From: Cupriavidus sp. U2
GTDB taxonomy: Bacteria; Pseudomonadota; Gammaproteobacteria; Burkholderiales; Burkholderiaceae
Assembly (NCBI RefSeq): GCF_009663685.2
Contig: NZ_RCOG02000012.1
Coordinates: 310,846 to 374,845 of the forward strand
Length of the DNA stretch: 64,000 bases
Direction: 5' to 3'
The notes beneath the pieces were generated by a model. It had not been told where the DNA came from. It ran no database searches and was given only the letters and a program-made list of their open reading frames with translations. Below, piece after piece: positions 55,699 to 64,000 of the stretch (its first letter is position 1; the number at the start of each line of letters is the position of its first letter). The translations under genes were made by a program, and so were the position numbers.

Positions 55699-55938
55699 TC
55701 AGTGGAAGGGGCCTTTGTTCTGCAGGGCGTTGGCTACCATCATGATGCCGAGCAGGAAGGGCAGGGCCACGTACATGCACCAGTGGACGCGGTCGCCCAC
55801 GGTGTCGCCCCACTTGCGCTTGAACACCTGCAGGCGGGGCATGCCGGACGGATTGGTGGCGCGCTTGTTTCGCACATGCCACGCCATCCAGAAAAAGAAG
55901 ATGGCGAAGGCGACCGAGAGAAAGTTGATGCTACCCAT
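55699..55938 (-). CDS. Small two-helix membrane protein
   Basis: A 79-residue protein of unknown family. Helix 1 covers about residues 5-20 (FLSVAFAIFFFWMAW), a basic loop (RNKRATNPSGMPRLQVFKRKWGD) follows, then helix 2 at about 52-70 (WCMYVALPFLLGIMMVA). The start overlaps the aldehyde dehydrogenase stop by 8 nt, implying coupled translation. It might assist the transporter or quinone-linked oxidation; there is no direct evidence for either. Confidence 0.7.
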   Translation of the reverse strand: MGSINFLSVAFAIFFFWMAWHVRNKRATNPSGMPRLQVFKRKWGDTVGDRVHWCMYVALPFLLGIMMVANALQNKGPFH

Positions 55939-57367
55939 GTTGAATGGCGATGGTTTTCAGAGTGGTGAATCCGTACAGGGCCTCGAAGCCCTTCTCGCGG
56001 CCATAGCCCGACTGGCCGGTGCCGCCGAACGGCAGCTCGACGCCGCCGCCGGCGCCATAGTTGTTGATGAAGACCTGGCCGGCCCGCAGCTTGCGCGCCA
56101 GCCGCATCTGGCGGCCGCCGTCGCGCGTCCAGACCCCGGCCACCAGGCCATACGCGGTGCCGTTGGCCAGGCGGATGGCCTCGTCCTCGGTATCGAACGG
56201 CATGGCGGCCAGCAATGGCCCGAACACTTCTTCCTGGGCCAGCCGGTGCGTGGCGGGCACGTCGCGGAACAGCATCGGCACCTGGTAGTAGCCGGACTCC
56301 GGCGCCTCGCCCACGATCTGGCCCTGGGCCATCACCGCAATGCCGTCGTGCTGGGCATCGGAAACGAAATCCCACACGCGCTGCTGCTGCTTGCGGCTGA
56401 TCAGCGGGCCGCATTCCAGATCGAGTGCCGACGGGCCGACACGCAATGACTCGAACACGCCCGACAGCCGGTCGAGCAGGGCCTCGTAGACGGGCCGCTC
56501 CACCAGCAGGCGGCTGCCGGCCGAGCAGGTCTGGCCCGCATTCTGCACGATGCCGTTGACCACCACGGGCAGCAGCGCGTCGAGGTCGGCATCGGCAAAC
56601 ACCACCTGCGGCGACTTGCCCCCCAGTTCCAGCGTCACCGGCACATGGTTCTCGGCGGCCAGTTGCGACACGAGCTTGCCGGTGTCCGGCGACCCCGTGA
56701 ACGAAATATGGTTGATGCCCGGATGGCGGGCCAGCGCCGCGCCGGCCTCGTGGCCATAGCCGGTGACGATGTTCAGCGCGCCTTCGGGCAGCCCGGCTTC
56801 GGCAGCCAGTTCGGCCACGCGCAGGATCGACAGGCAGGCGTCCTCGGCGGGCTTGACCACGCAGGCGTTGCCGGTGGCCAGCGCCGCGCCCACGCTGCGG
56901 CCGAAGATCTGCAGCGGGTAGTTCCACGGGACGATGTGGCCGGTCACGCCATGCGGTTCACGCACGGTGAGTACCGTGTAGCCGGTGGTGTAGGGAATGG
57001 TCTCGCCGTGCAGCTTGTCGGCCGCGCCCGCGTAGAACTCGAAATAGCGGGCCACGGCGCGGGCGTCGGCGCGGGCCTGGCGCAGCGGCTTGCCGGTGTC
57101 GCGCGCTTCCAGCGCGGCCAGTTCGTCCTCGTGCTCGATCAGCTTGAGCGCCACGCGGTTCAGCAGGCGCACGCGGTCGGCCGGGTTCATCGCGCCCCAT
57201 TGGCCTTCGAAAGCCTGGCGGGCGGCACGGACGGCCACGCTGATATCGGTGGCATTGCCGCGGGCGATCTCGGCGAATGGCTCGCCGTTGGAGGGGTCGA
57301 ACACCTTGATGCGCAGGCCGGAATCGGGGGCGATCAGGCGATTGGCGACGAAATGCTGGGCATGCAT
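55931..57367 (-). CDS. NAD-dependent aldehyde dehydrogenase
   Basis: A 478-residue enzyme from the ATG at 57367, with GGAGA upstream. Catalytic Cys281 in NAGQTCSAGSR, general base Glu247 in TLELGGKSP, and the Rossmann motif SFTGSPDTGKLV (222-233). It resembles betaine-aldehyde and gamma-aminobutyraldehyde dehydrogenases, but the substrate cannot be fixed from sequence. It is the first gene of the leftward catabolic operon, followed by the small membrane protein, SDR and ACS transporter. Confidence 0.94.
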   Translation of the reverse strand: MHAQHFVANRLIAPDSGLRIKVFDPSNGEPFAEIARGNATDISVAVRAARQAFEGQWGAMNPADRVRLLNRVALKLIEHEDELAALEARDTGKPLRQARADARAVARYFEFYAGAADKLHGETIPYTTGYTVLTVREPHGVTGHIVPWNYPLQIFGRSVGAALATGNACVVKPAEDACLSILRVAELAAEAGLPEGALNIVTGYGHEAGAALARHPGINHISFTGSPDTGKLVSQLAAENHVPVTLELGGKSPQVVFADADLDALLPVVVNGIVQNAGQTCSAGSRLLVERPVYEALLDRLSGVFESLRVGPSALDLECGPLISRKQQQRVWDFVSDAQHDGIAVMAQGQIVGEAPESGYYQVPMLFRDVPATHRLAQEEVFGPLLAAMPFDTEDEAIRLANGTAYGLVAGVWTRDGGRQMRLARKLRAGQVFINNYGAGGGVELPFGGTGQSGYGREKGFEALYGFTTLKTIAIQHG

Positions 57368-57507
57368 GCAGGTCTCCACGGCTCCGGTTATGGAGCAAAT
57401 GCTGAAATCGGGAATGCCGCATTATCGCGCACCGCGCCGGGCGTGCAAGGCATCAATCGCCACACGGCGCGGCGGCGGTTGTCAGGCTGCGGTCAGGGCC
57501 GACCCGC

Positions 57508-57513
57508 TATAAT
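57508..57513 (+). promoter_or_regulatory. Probable -10 box of ppa
   Basis: A consensus TATAAT lies 39 nt before the ppa start. No consensus -35 occurs at 17 bp; TTGTCA at 57479-57484 is 23 bp away, too far for normal use. The gene is probably transcribed from here. Confidence 0.55.
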
Positions 57514-57551
57514 GCCGCCCATCCCATTCCACAGGTATTCGGAGAACTCGC

Positions 57552-58079
57552 ATGAGCTTCAACCTCGTCTCCCCGGGCAAGGACCTTCCCAACGATTTCA
57601 ACGTCATCATCGAGATCTCCGCGCAAAGCGATCCGGTGAAGTACGAGGCCGACAAGGAAACCGGCCTGCTGTTCGTGGACCGCTTCATCGGCACGGGCAT
57701 GCGCTACCCGGCCAACTACGGCTTCATCCCGCAGACGCTGTCGGGCGACGGCGACCCGGTGGACGTGCTGGTGCTGACCCCGTTCCCGATCCTGGCCGGT
57801 GCCGTCGTGCGCTGCCGCGCCCTGGGCATGCTGAAGATGACCGACGAGTCGGGCGTGGACGCCAAGCTGGTGGCCGTGCCGGTGGACAAGCTGAGCCCCG
57901 CCACCGCCCATATCAAGGGCCTGTCGGATGTGGCGCAAAATACGCTCGACCAGATCAAGCACTTCTTTGAGAACTACAAGGCACTCGAAGCAGGCAAGTG
58001 GGTCAAGGTGGAAGGCTGGGCCGGCATCGAGGAAGCCCACAAGGAAATCACCGACGGCGTGGCGAACTTCAAGAAGTAA
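57552..58079 (+). CDS. ppa: Inorganic pyrophosphatase
   Basis: A 175-residue family I pyrophosphatase, the usual hexameric length, starting MSFNLVSPGKDLPNDFNVI with GGAGAA upstream. The metal-binding signature DGDPVDVLVLTPFP (about residues 66-79) and the ETGLLFVDRFIGTGMRYPANYGFIPQT region (about 36-62) are intact. It hydrolyses pyrophosphate released by biosynthesis, driving those reactions. It has its own promoter-like -10 and a strong terminator, so it is likely monocistronic. Confidence 0.97.
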   Translation: MSFNLVSPGKDLPNDFNVIIEISAQSDPVKYEADKETGLLFVDRFIGTGMRYPANYGFIPQTLSGDGDPVDVLVLTPFPILAGAVVRCRALGMLKMTDESGVDAKLVAVPVDKLSPATAHIKGLSDVAQNTLDQIKHFFENYKALEAGKWVKVEGWAGIEEAHKEITDGVANFKK

Positions 58080-58104
58080 TCGCGTCGCTGCCGATGGTCC
58101 GAGG

Positions 58105-58132
58105 AAAACCCCGCCCGATGGCGGGGTTTTTT
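58105..58132 (+). terminator. Terminator after ppa
   Basis: AAAACCCCGC (58105-58114) pairs with GCGGGGTTTT (58121-58130) around CCGATG, with further T residues after. The symmetrical A/T flanks make it usable in both directions. Confidence 0.9.
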
Positions 58133-58194
58133 GTTGGGGATGATCGGCGGCAAGGCGAGGCAACGGACCACGCCCTAAGCTTTCGGCAGTACCG

Positions 58195-58770
58195 ATGCCT
58201 GTTCACAAAGGCACCGCGACCGCGCCCGACGCGGCCGCATTCGCCCGCTATGACGCGGTGGCCATCGCGTTCCACTGGCTGATGTTCGTGCTGGTGGCCG
58301 TGGCGTACGCCGCGATCGAACTGCGCGGCTTTACCGACAAGGGCACCGCCGCGCGCATGGTGGCCATGGAAGTCCACAAGTGGTCGGGCGCGCTGGTGCT
58401 GGCGCTGATCGTGCCGCGCCTGCTCTGGCGCGCGGTGCGCGGTGCGCCGGCGCCCGAAGCGTATCCGCGCCTGGGCCAGCTGGCCGGCGCGACCGTGCAT
58501 GGCCTGCTGTACCTGTTCCTGGTGGCCCAGCCCATCCTGGGCATCCTGATGATGAACGCGGCCGGACGCGAACTGATGCTGCCGGGCACGGACATCGGCC
58601 TGCCGCCGCTGATCGCGCCCGACGCCGCGCGCAAGGACCTGCTGGGCGAGATCCACGAGACGATCGGCAACGCCTTTTATCTGGTGATCGGCCTGCACGC
58701 GATGGCCGCGCTGTTTCATCACTACATGCTCGGCGACAACACGATGCGGCGGATGCTGCCGCGCCGATAG
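58195..58770 (+). CDS. Cytochrome b561
   Basis: A 191-residue four-helix membrane protein of the bacterial cytochrome b561 family. Histidines that could bind two haems b lie in FHWLM (helix 1), VHKWSGAL (helix 2), ATVHGLLYLFL (helix 3) and HAMAALFHHYML (helix 4). It would pass electrons between ubiquinol and periplasmic or superoxide acceptors. It lies after the ppa terminator and is probably transcribed separately. Confidence 0.93.
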   Translation: MPVHKGTATAPDAAAFARYDAVAIAFHWLMFVLVAVAYAAIELRGFTDKGTAARMVAMEVHKWSGALVLALIVPRLLWRAVRGAPAPEAYPRLGQLAGATVHGLLYLFLVAQPILGILMMNAAGRELMLPGTDIGLPPLIAPDAARKDLLGEIHETIGNAFYLVIGLHAMAALFHHYMLGDNTMRRMLPRR

Positions 58771-58794
58771 GCTGGCAGGCGGGCCCGGTGTGCC

Positions 58795-59994
58795 TCAGTC
58801 GCCGCCGCCCGCCGGCCGCGCAAACGGGTTGCGGTCGTTGAGCTCGTCCAGGTAGGCATCCATGCCCTGGCGCTCGCGCTCCAGGAAGCGTTCCACAGCG
58901 TCGGCAAAGGACGGATGGGCCAGCCAGTGCGCCGAACGGGTGGCCACGGGCAGGAAGCCGCGCGCCATCTTGTGCTCGCCCTGTGCCCCGCCTTCGAACG
59001 TGCCGATGCCCTCGGCGATGCAGAACTCCAGCGGCTGGTAGTAGGCTGTCTCGAAATGCAGGCAGGGGTGGTGTTCCAGCGCACCCCAGTAGCGGCCGTA
59101 CAGCGTGCTGACCGCCGGATCGGCATCGTAGACCAGCAGGGAACTGGCGATGTCCGTGCCGTCGCGCGTGGCGATGACGAGCAGCAGGTTCTCCGGCATC
59201 GCCGCGCCAATGCGCCGGAAGAAATCGAGGTTCAGGTACGGTGTGGAATGGTGCTCGCGGTACGTCTGCCGGTAGCAGCGGTTGAAGAACTTCCAGGCCG
59301 CGTCGTCGATCGCCGCGCCGCGCAACTGGCGGAACGTGATGCCGGCCTCGGCGACGCGGCGCCGTTCGGCGCGGATGTTCTTGCGCTTCTTCTGCGACAG
59401 CGTGGCCAGAAAGGCGTCGAAGTCGGCGTAGCCCGGGTTGGTCCAGTGGAACTGCACGCCGTGCCGCATCATCATGCCGGCCTCCTGCATCAGGTCGGCC
59501 TCGTGGTCGGACGGAAACAGGATGTGCAGCGACGACAGCTGGCTTTCCTCGGCCAGCGCCAGCGCGAACCGCAGCAGCACCGTGCGCGCCAGGTCGTCCT
59601 CGGCCAGCAGCCGGGCGCCGCGCACCGGCGTGAACGGCACCGCCGACAGCCACTTCGGGTAGTAGTCGAGCCCGTGCTGGCGATAGGCGTCGGCCCAGGC
59701 CCAGTCGAAGACGTATTCGCCATACGAGTGGGACTTGGCATAGAGCGGCATGGCCGCCGCCAGGCGGTCGCGGCCCGGGCCGTTGCCGTCGGGCACCCAG
59801 AGCGTCAGGAAGCGGGGCGACCAGCCGGTGGCGTCGGTGGCACTGCCGCTGGCGTGCAGGGCGTGCAGGAAGGCGTGGCGCAGGAACGGCGTGGGTTCGG
59901 CCTGTGCGGCCAGCAGCGCGTCCCAGTCGGCGGCATCGATTTCGGCAAGGTCCAGCACGATTTCCGTGCGGTAGTTGGGGCGCGAATCACTCAT
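58795..59994 (-). CDS. FemAB/GNAT-like protein (COG3146-type)
   Basis: A 399-residue protein from the ATG at 59994, starting MSDSRPNYRTEIVLDLAEID. It matches the widespread DUF482/COG3146 family of acyltransferase-like proteins with the FemAB double-GNAT fold. Typical segments are PTPFLRHAFLHAL, SYGEYVFDWAWADAY, GYADFDAFLATLSQKKRKNIRAERR and FEGGAQGEHKMARGF. The function is unknown in most bacteria. Convergent with the cytochrome b561 gene, with a 24-nt gap. Confidence 0.85.
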   Translation of the reverse strand: MSDSRPNYRTEIVLDLAEIDAADWDALLAAQAEPTPFLRHAFLHALHASGSATDATGWSPRFLTLWVPDGNGPGRDRLAAAMPLYAKSHSYGEYVFDWAWADAYRQHGLDYYPKWLSAVPFTPVRGARLLAEDDLARTVLLRFALALAEESQLSSLHILFPSDHEADLMQEAGMMMRHGVQFHWTNPGYADFDAFLATLSQKKRKNIRAERRRVAEAGITFRQLRGAAIDDAAWKFFNRCYRQTYREHHSTPYLNLDFFRRIGAAMPENLLLVIATRDGTDIASSLLVYDADPAVSTLYGRYWGALEHHPCLHFETAYYQPLEFCIAEGIGTFEGGAQGEHKMARGFLPVATRSAHWLAHPSFADAVERFLERERQGMDAYLDELNDRNPFARPAGGGD

Positions 59995-60159
59995 GGACGG
60001 GTGGGCATAGGTGCCGGGCGAGTCTACCGGAATTGAAATTGTGCTGCAGGCGTCGTCAGCGTGACGCTGACGCCGGCCCGGCGCAGGGCGTCGTAGAATG
60101 CGCATATCCGTTTTCCGATGTCCACTCCCCCGACGTGCCTTCCCGGTACGGGTCCAGAC

Positions 60160-62241
<2,082 letters not shown>

Positions 62242-62257
62242 TTGTCCTGGCGTCTGG

Positions 62258-62300
62258 CACGCCGATTGCGGGCAATGTGGGACTTCCCGCAATCGGCGTG
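62258..62300. promoter_or_regulatory. Perfect inverted repeat between nadE and glnB
   Basis: CACGCCGATTGCGGG (62258-62272) and CCCGCAATCGGCGTG (62286-62300) are perfect 15-bp arms with a 13-bp spacer. No T-run follows, and a probable -10 of glnB starts 13 nt downstream, so the right arm covers the -35 zone. It may be an operator or an mRNA hairpin of nadE. Confidence 0.65.
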
Positions 62301-62313
62301 TGGTGTTTCGGGC

Positions 62314-62319
62314 TAGAAT
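62314..62319 (+). promoter_or_regulatory. Probable -10 box of glnB
   Basis: TAGAAT matches the -10 consensus in five of six positions and lies 38 nt before the glnB start. The -35 region at normal spacing falls within the right arm of the inverted repeat and does not match consensus, which fits a regulated promoter. Confidence 0.45.
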
Positions 62320-62342
62320 CTGACATCTTCCGACACCTTTAG

Positions 62343-62696
<354 letters not shown>

Positions 62697-62713
62697 GCGA
62701 CACCACGTTTGAA

Positions 62714-62742
62714 GAAAAGCCGGCTTATGGGCCGGTTTTTTT
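62714..62742 (+). terminator. Terminator after glnB
   Basis: AAAAGCCGGC and GCCGGTTTTT form a stem with one mismatch around TTATGG, followed by a run of seven T in total. Placed 18 nt past the glnB stop. Confidence 0.85.
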
Positions 62743-62756
62743 ATGCCTGTGCGCGG

Positions 62757-63404
62757 CTAACTCGGCAGCTTCCATCCGAACTGGACCGACAGCAGCCGCA
62801 TTCCCATCGTCACCAGCGCGCCGGACAGCAGCGCCACCTCCTGGTCGGCGCGCAGCCACGTCAGCCCCACGTAGACCCAGCAGCCCACGAACGAACAGCT
62901 GGCATAGGGCGAGCGGTCGCGCAGGATCATCGGCACTTCGTTGCACAGCACGTCGCGCAGCACGCCGCCAAACACGGCGGAGATGATGCCCATCATCACA
63001 GCGACGGTCGGGGTCATCTGCGCTACCAGCGCAAGCGACGTGCCCGTGACCGAGAACAGCCCCAGGCCGATGGCATCGGCCACCAGCATCGCGCGGTCGG
63101 ACGCCACGGTGCTGACCACCCGGAACACCATCGCCGCGCCAATCGACATCGCAAAGATCAGCAGCACGTAGTATTCGTGCTCGACCCAGTAGAACGGCCG
63201 CCGGTCCAGCAGTACGTCGCGCACGGTGCCGCCGCCAAAGGCGGTGGCGAAGGCCACGATGAACGTGCCCACCGCGTCCAGCCTTTGCTTGCGGGCATCC
63301 ACCACGCCCGACACGGCGAACGCCAGGACCCCGGTGATCTCCATGACATGGAGGATCAGGGGCAGCCGCCCCATCAGCAGATCGAACGGCAGGTGAAGGT
63401 GCAT
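62757..63404 (-). CDS. UPF0126/TRIC-like membrane protein
   Basis: A 215-residue protein with about six to seven membrane helices and the repeated UPF0126 glycine motif: FVVxFATAFGGGTVRDVLL-type at about residues 50-67 and ISAVFGGVLRDVLCNEVP at about 136-153. Proteins of this family resemble trimeric intracellular cation channels and are thought to conduct monovalent cations. Start at the ATG at 63404, 8 nt after the stop of the Smr-domain gene, so the two are likely co-transcribed. Confidence 0.88.
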   Translation of the reverse strand: MHLHLPFDLLMGRLPLILHVMEITGVLAFAVSGVVDARKQRLDAVGTFIVAFATAFGGGTVRDVLLDRRPFYWVEHEYYVLLIFAMSIGAAMVFRVVSTVASDRAMLVADAIGLGLFSVTGTSLALVAQMTPTVAVMMGIISAVFGGVLRDVLCNEVPMILRDRSPYASCSFVGCWVYVGLTWLRADQEVALLSGALVTMGMRLLSVQFGWKLPS

Positions 63405-63412
63405 AGGGGGCG

Positions 63413-64000
63413 TCAGGCTTTGGGCTGGCGCAGCAGGACCATCAGGGCGCCCGCGCCGCCTTGCGACTCGCGGGCCTGGACGAAAGCGATCACTTCTTCC
63501 TTCTGCACCAGCCAGCTGCGGACCTTGCCCTTGAGCACAGGCAGCTTGTCCGGCGAGCCGATGCCCTTGCCGTGGATCACCCGCACGCAACGCACGCCGT
63601 TGCGTACCGAGCGGCGCAGGAAACTGGCCAGTGCCTCGCGGGCTTCGTCGCTGCGCAGGCCGTGCAGGTCCACTTTGTCCTGCGGCACCCACTCGCCACG
63701 GCGCAGCTTTTTGATCACATCCTCGCCGATGCCGGGCCGGCGGAACGACATGGTCTCGTCGATATCGAGCAGGTTCTCGACGTCGAATTCGTCCGACAGC
63801 GACGCTGCGAGCACCGCCTTGTCATTGAGCTGGGTCTGTACCGGAATGGGGGCAGGGGCCTTGGCGGCGTGCTGCACGCGGTTGCGGTCGCGCAGGGAAC
63901 TGACCGAGCCGATACTGGACCGGAAGACATTGGCCTCTTCCTCGGCCCGCCGGGCAGCGGCCTCGGCAGCCTTGCGTTCGGCCTCGCGGCGCTCGGCATC
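63413..64000 (-). CDS. Smr-domain protein, N-terminus outside the window
   Basis: The visible 195 residues run from the right edge without a start; an in-frame GTG at 63877 is internal, since the frame continues upstream through a charged helix (AERKAAEAAARRAEEEANVF). The C-terminal Smr domain shows KVDLHGLRSDEAREAL and VIHGKGIGS, the nuclease-like core found at the end of MutS2 and in stand-alone Smr proteins of proteobacteria. Possible roles are DNA or RNA cleavage in repair or ribosome rescue. Read leftward into the UPF0126 gene. Confidence 0.9.
   Translation of the reverse strand, partial: DAERREAERKAAEAAARRAEEEANVFRSSIGSVSSLRDRNRVQHAAKAPAPIPVQTQLNDKAVLAASLSDEFDVENLLDIDETMSFRRPGIGEDVIKKLRRGEWVPQDKVDLHGLRSDEAREALASFLRRSVRNGVRCVRVIHGKGIGSPDKLPVLKGKVRSWLVQKEEVIAFVQARESQGGAGALMVLLRQPKA

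Overview
The window is high-GC (mostly mid-60s per cent by eye), densely packed bacterial chromosome. Gene content and order point to a betaproteobacterium of the Burkholderiaceae, most likely Cupriavidus or a close Ralstonia relative: hemL next to rubredoxin next to a pil/chp chemosensory operon, nadE next to glnB, a CIRCE-controlled groESL, and a large tad locus. No tRNA, rRNA, CRISPR array, insertion sequence or phage gene was seen. Placement to genus is inference from synteny and protein sequence, not from a database search.

Layout. 0-3.4 kb: the end of a CuA-type cupredoxin, a small ArsR-like regulator, a MASE1-PAS membrane sensor and a coupled alpha/beta hydrolase. 3.4-8.2 kb: a patatin/Omp85-type outer-membrane lipase (minus strand), then groES-groEL behind a sigma70 promoter that overlaps a perfect CIRCE operator and is followed by a structured leader. 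8.2-13.7 kb: a compact type VI secretion island read leftward: VgrG with a C-terminal beta-rich tail, a Tle-type lipase effector, a Tli4-like immunity protein, and a short ORF with a twin-arginine-like leader. 13.9-14.7 kb: a metallophosphoesterase. 14.9-27.8 kb: a complete-looking leftward tad (Flp pilus) operon: three flp pilin genes, tadV, an extra AAA ATPase, cpaB, secretin, lipoprotein, tadG, two TadE/F pseudopilins, tadZ, tadA, tadB, tadC and a terminator; tadD was not found. 28.9-35.7 kb: a glycosylation-type cluster of three GT87 membrane glycosyltransferases, a GT2 polyprenyl-phosphate glycosyltransferase, a GtrA flippase-like protein and a VpsR-like sigma54 activator. 

36.7-44.3 kb onward: a LysR regulator divergent from an MFS transporter; a LemA/TPM/TPM operon; hemL; rubredoxin; then the twitching/chemosensory operon pilG-pilH-pilI-pilJ-chpA (43.4-53.3 kb), which ends in a giant hybrid kinase of about 2016 residues. 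53.5-57.4 kb: a leftward catabolic operon (aldehyde dehydrogenase, a small membrane protein, SDR dehydrogenase, ACS-family MFS transporter). 57.5-64 kb: housekeeping and stand-alone genes ppa, cytochrome b561, a FemAB/GNAT-like protein, nadE, glnB, a UPF0126 membrane protein and the C-terminal part of an Smr-domain protein that runs off the right edge.

Together the window combines protein homeostasis with several cell-surface systems: Flp pili for adhesion, type IV pilus chemosensory control of twitching, a contact-dependent phospholipase effector module, and a membrane glycosyltransferase cluster beside the pilus locus. The parts most worth following up are the tad locus with its extra ATPase and its flp1-flp2 hairpin, the adjacent glycosyltransferase cluster, the VgrG/Tle/Tli island with its small Tat-leader ORF, and a family of intergenic inverted repeats.
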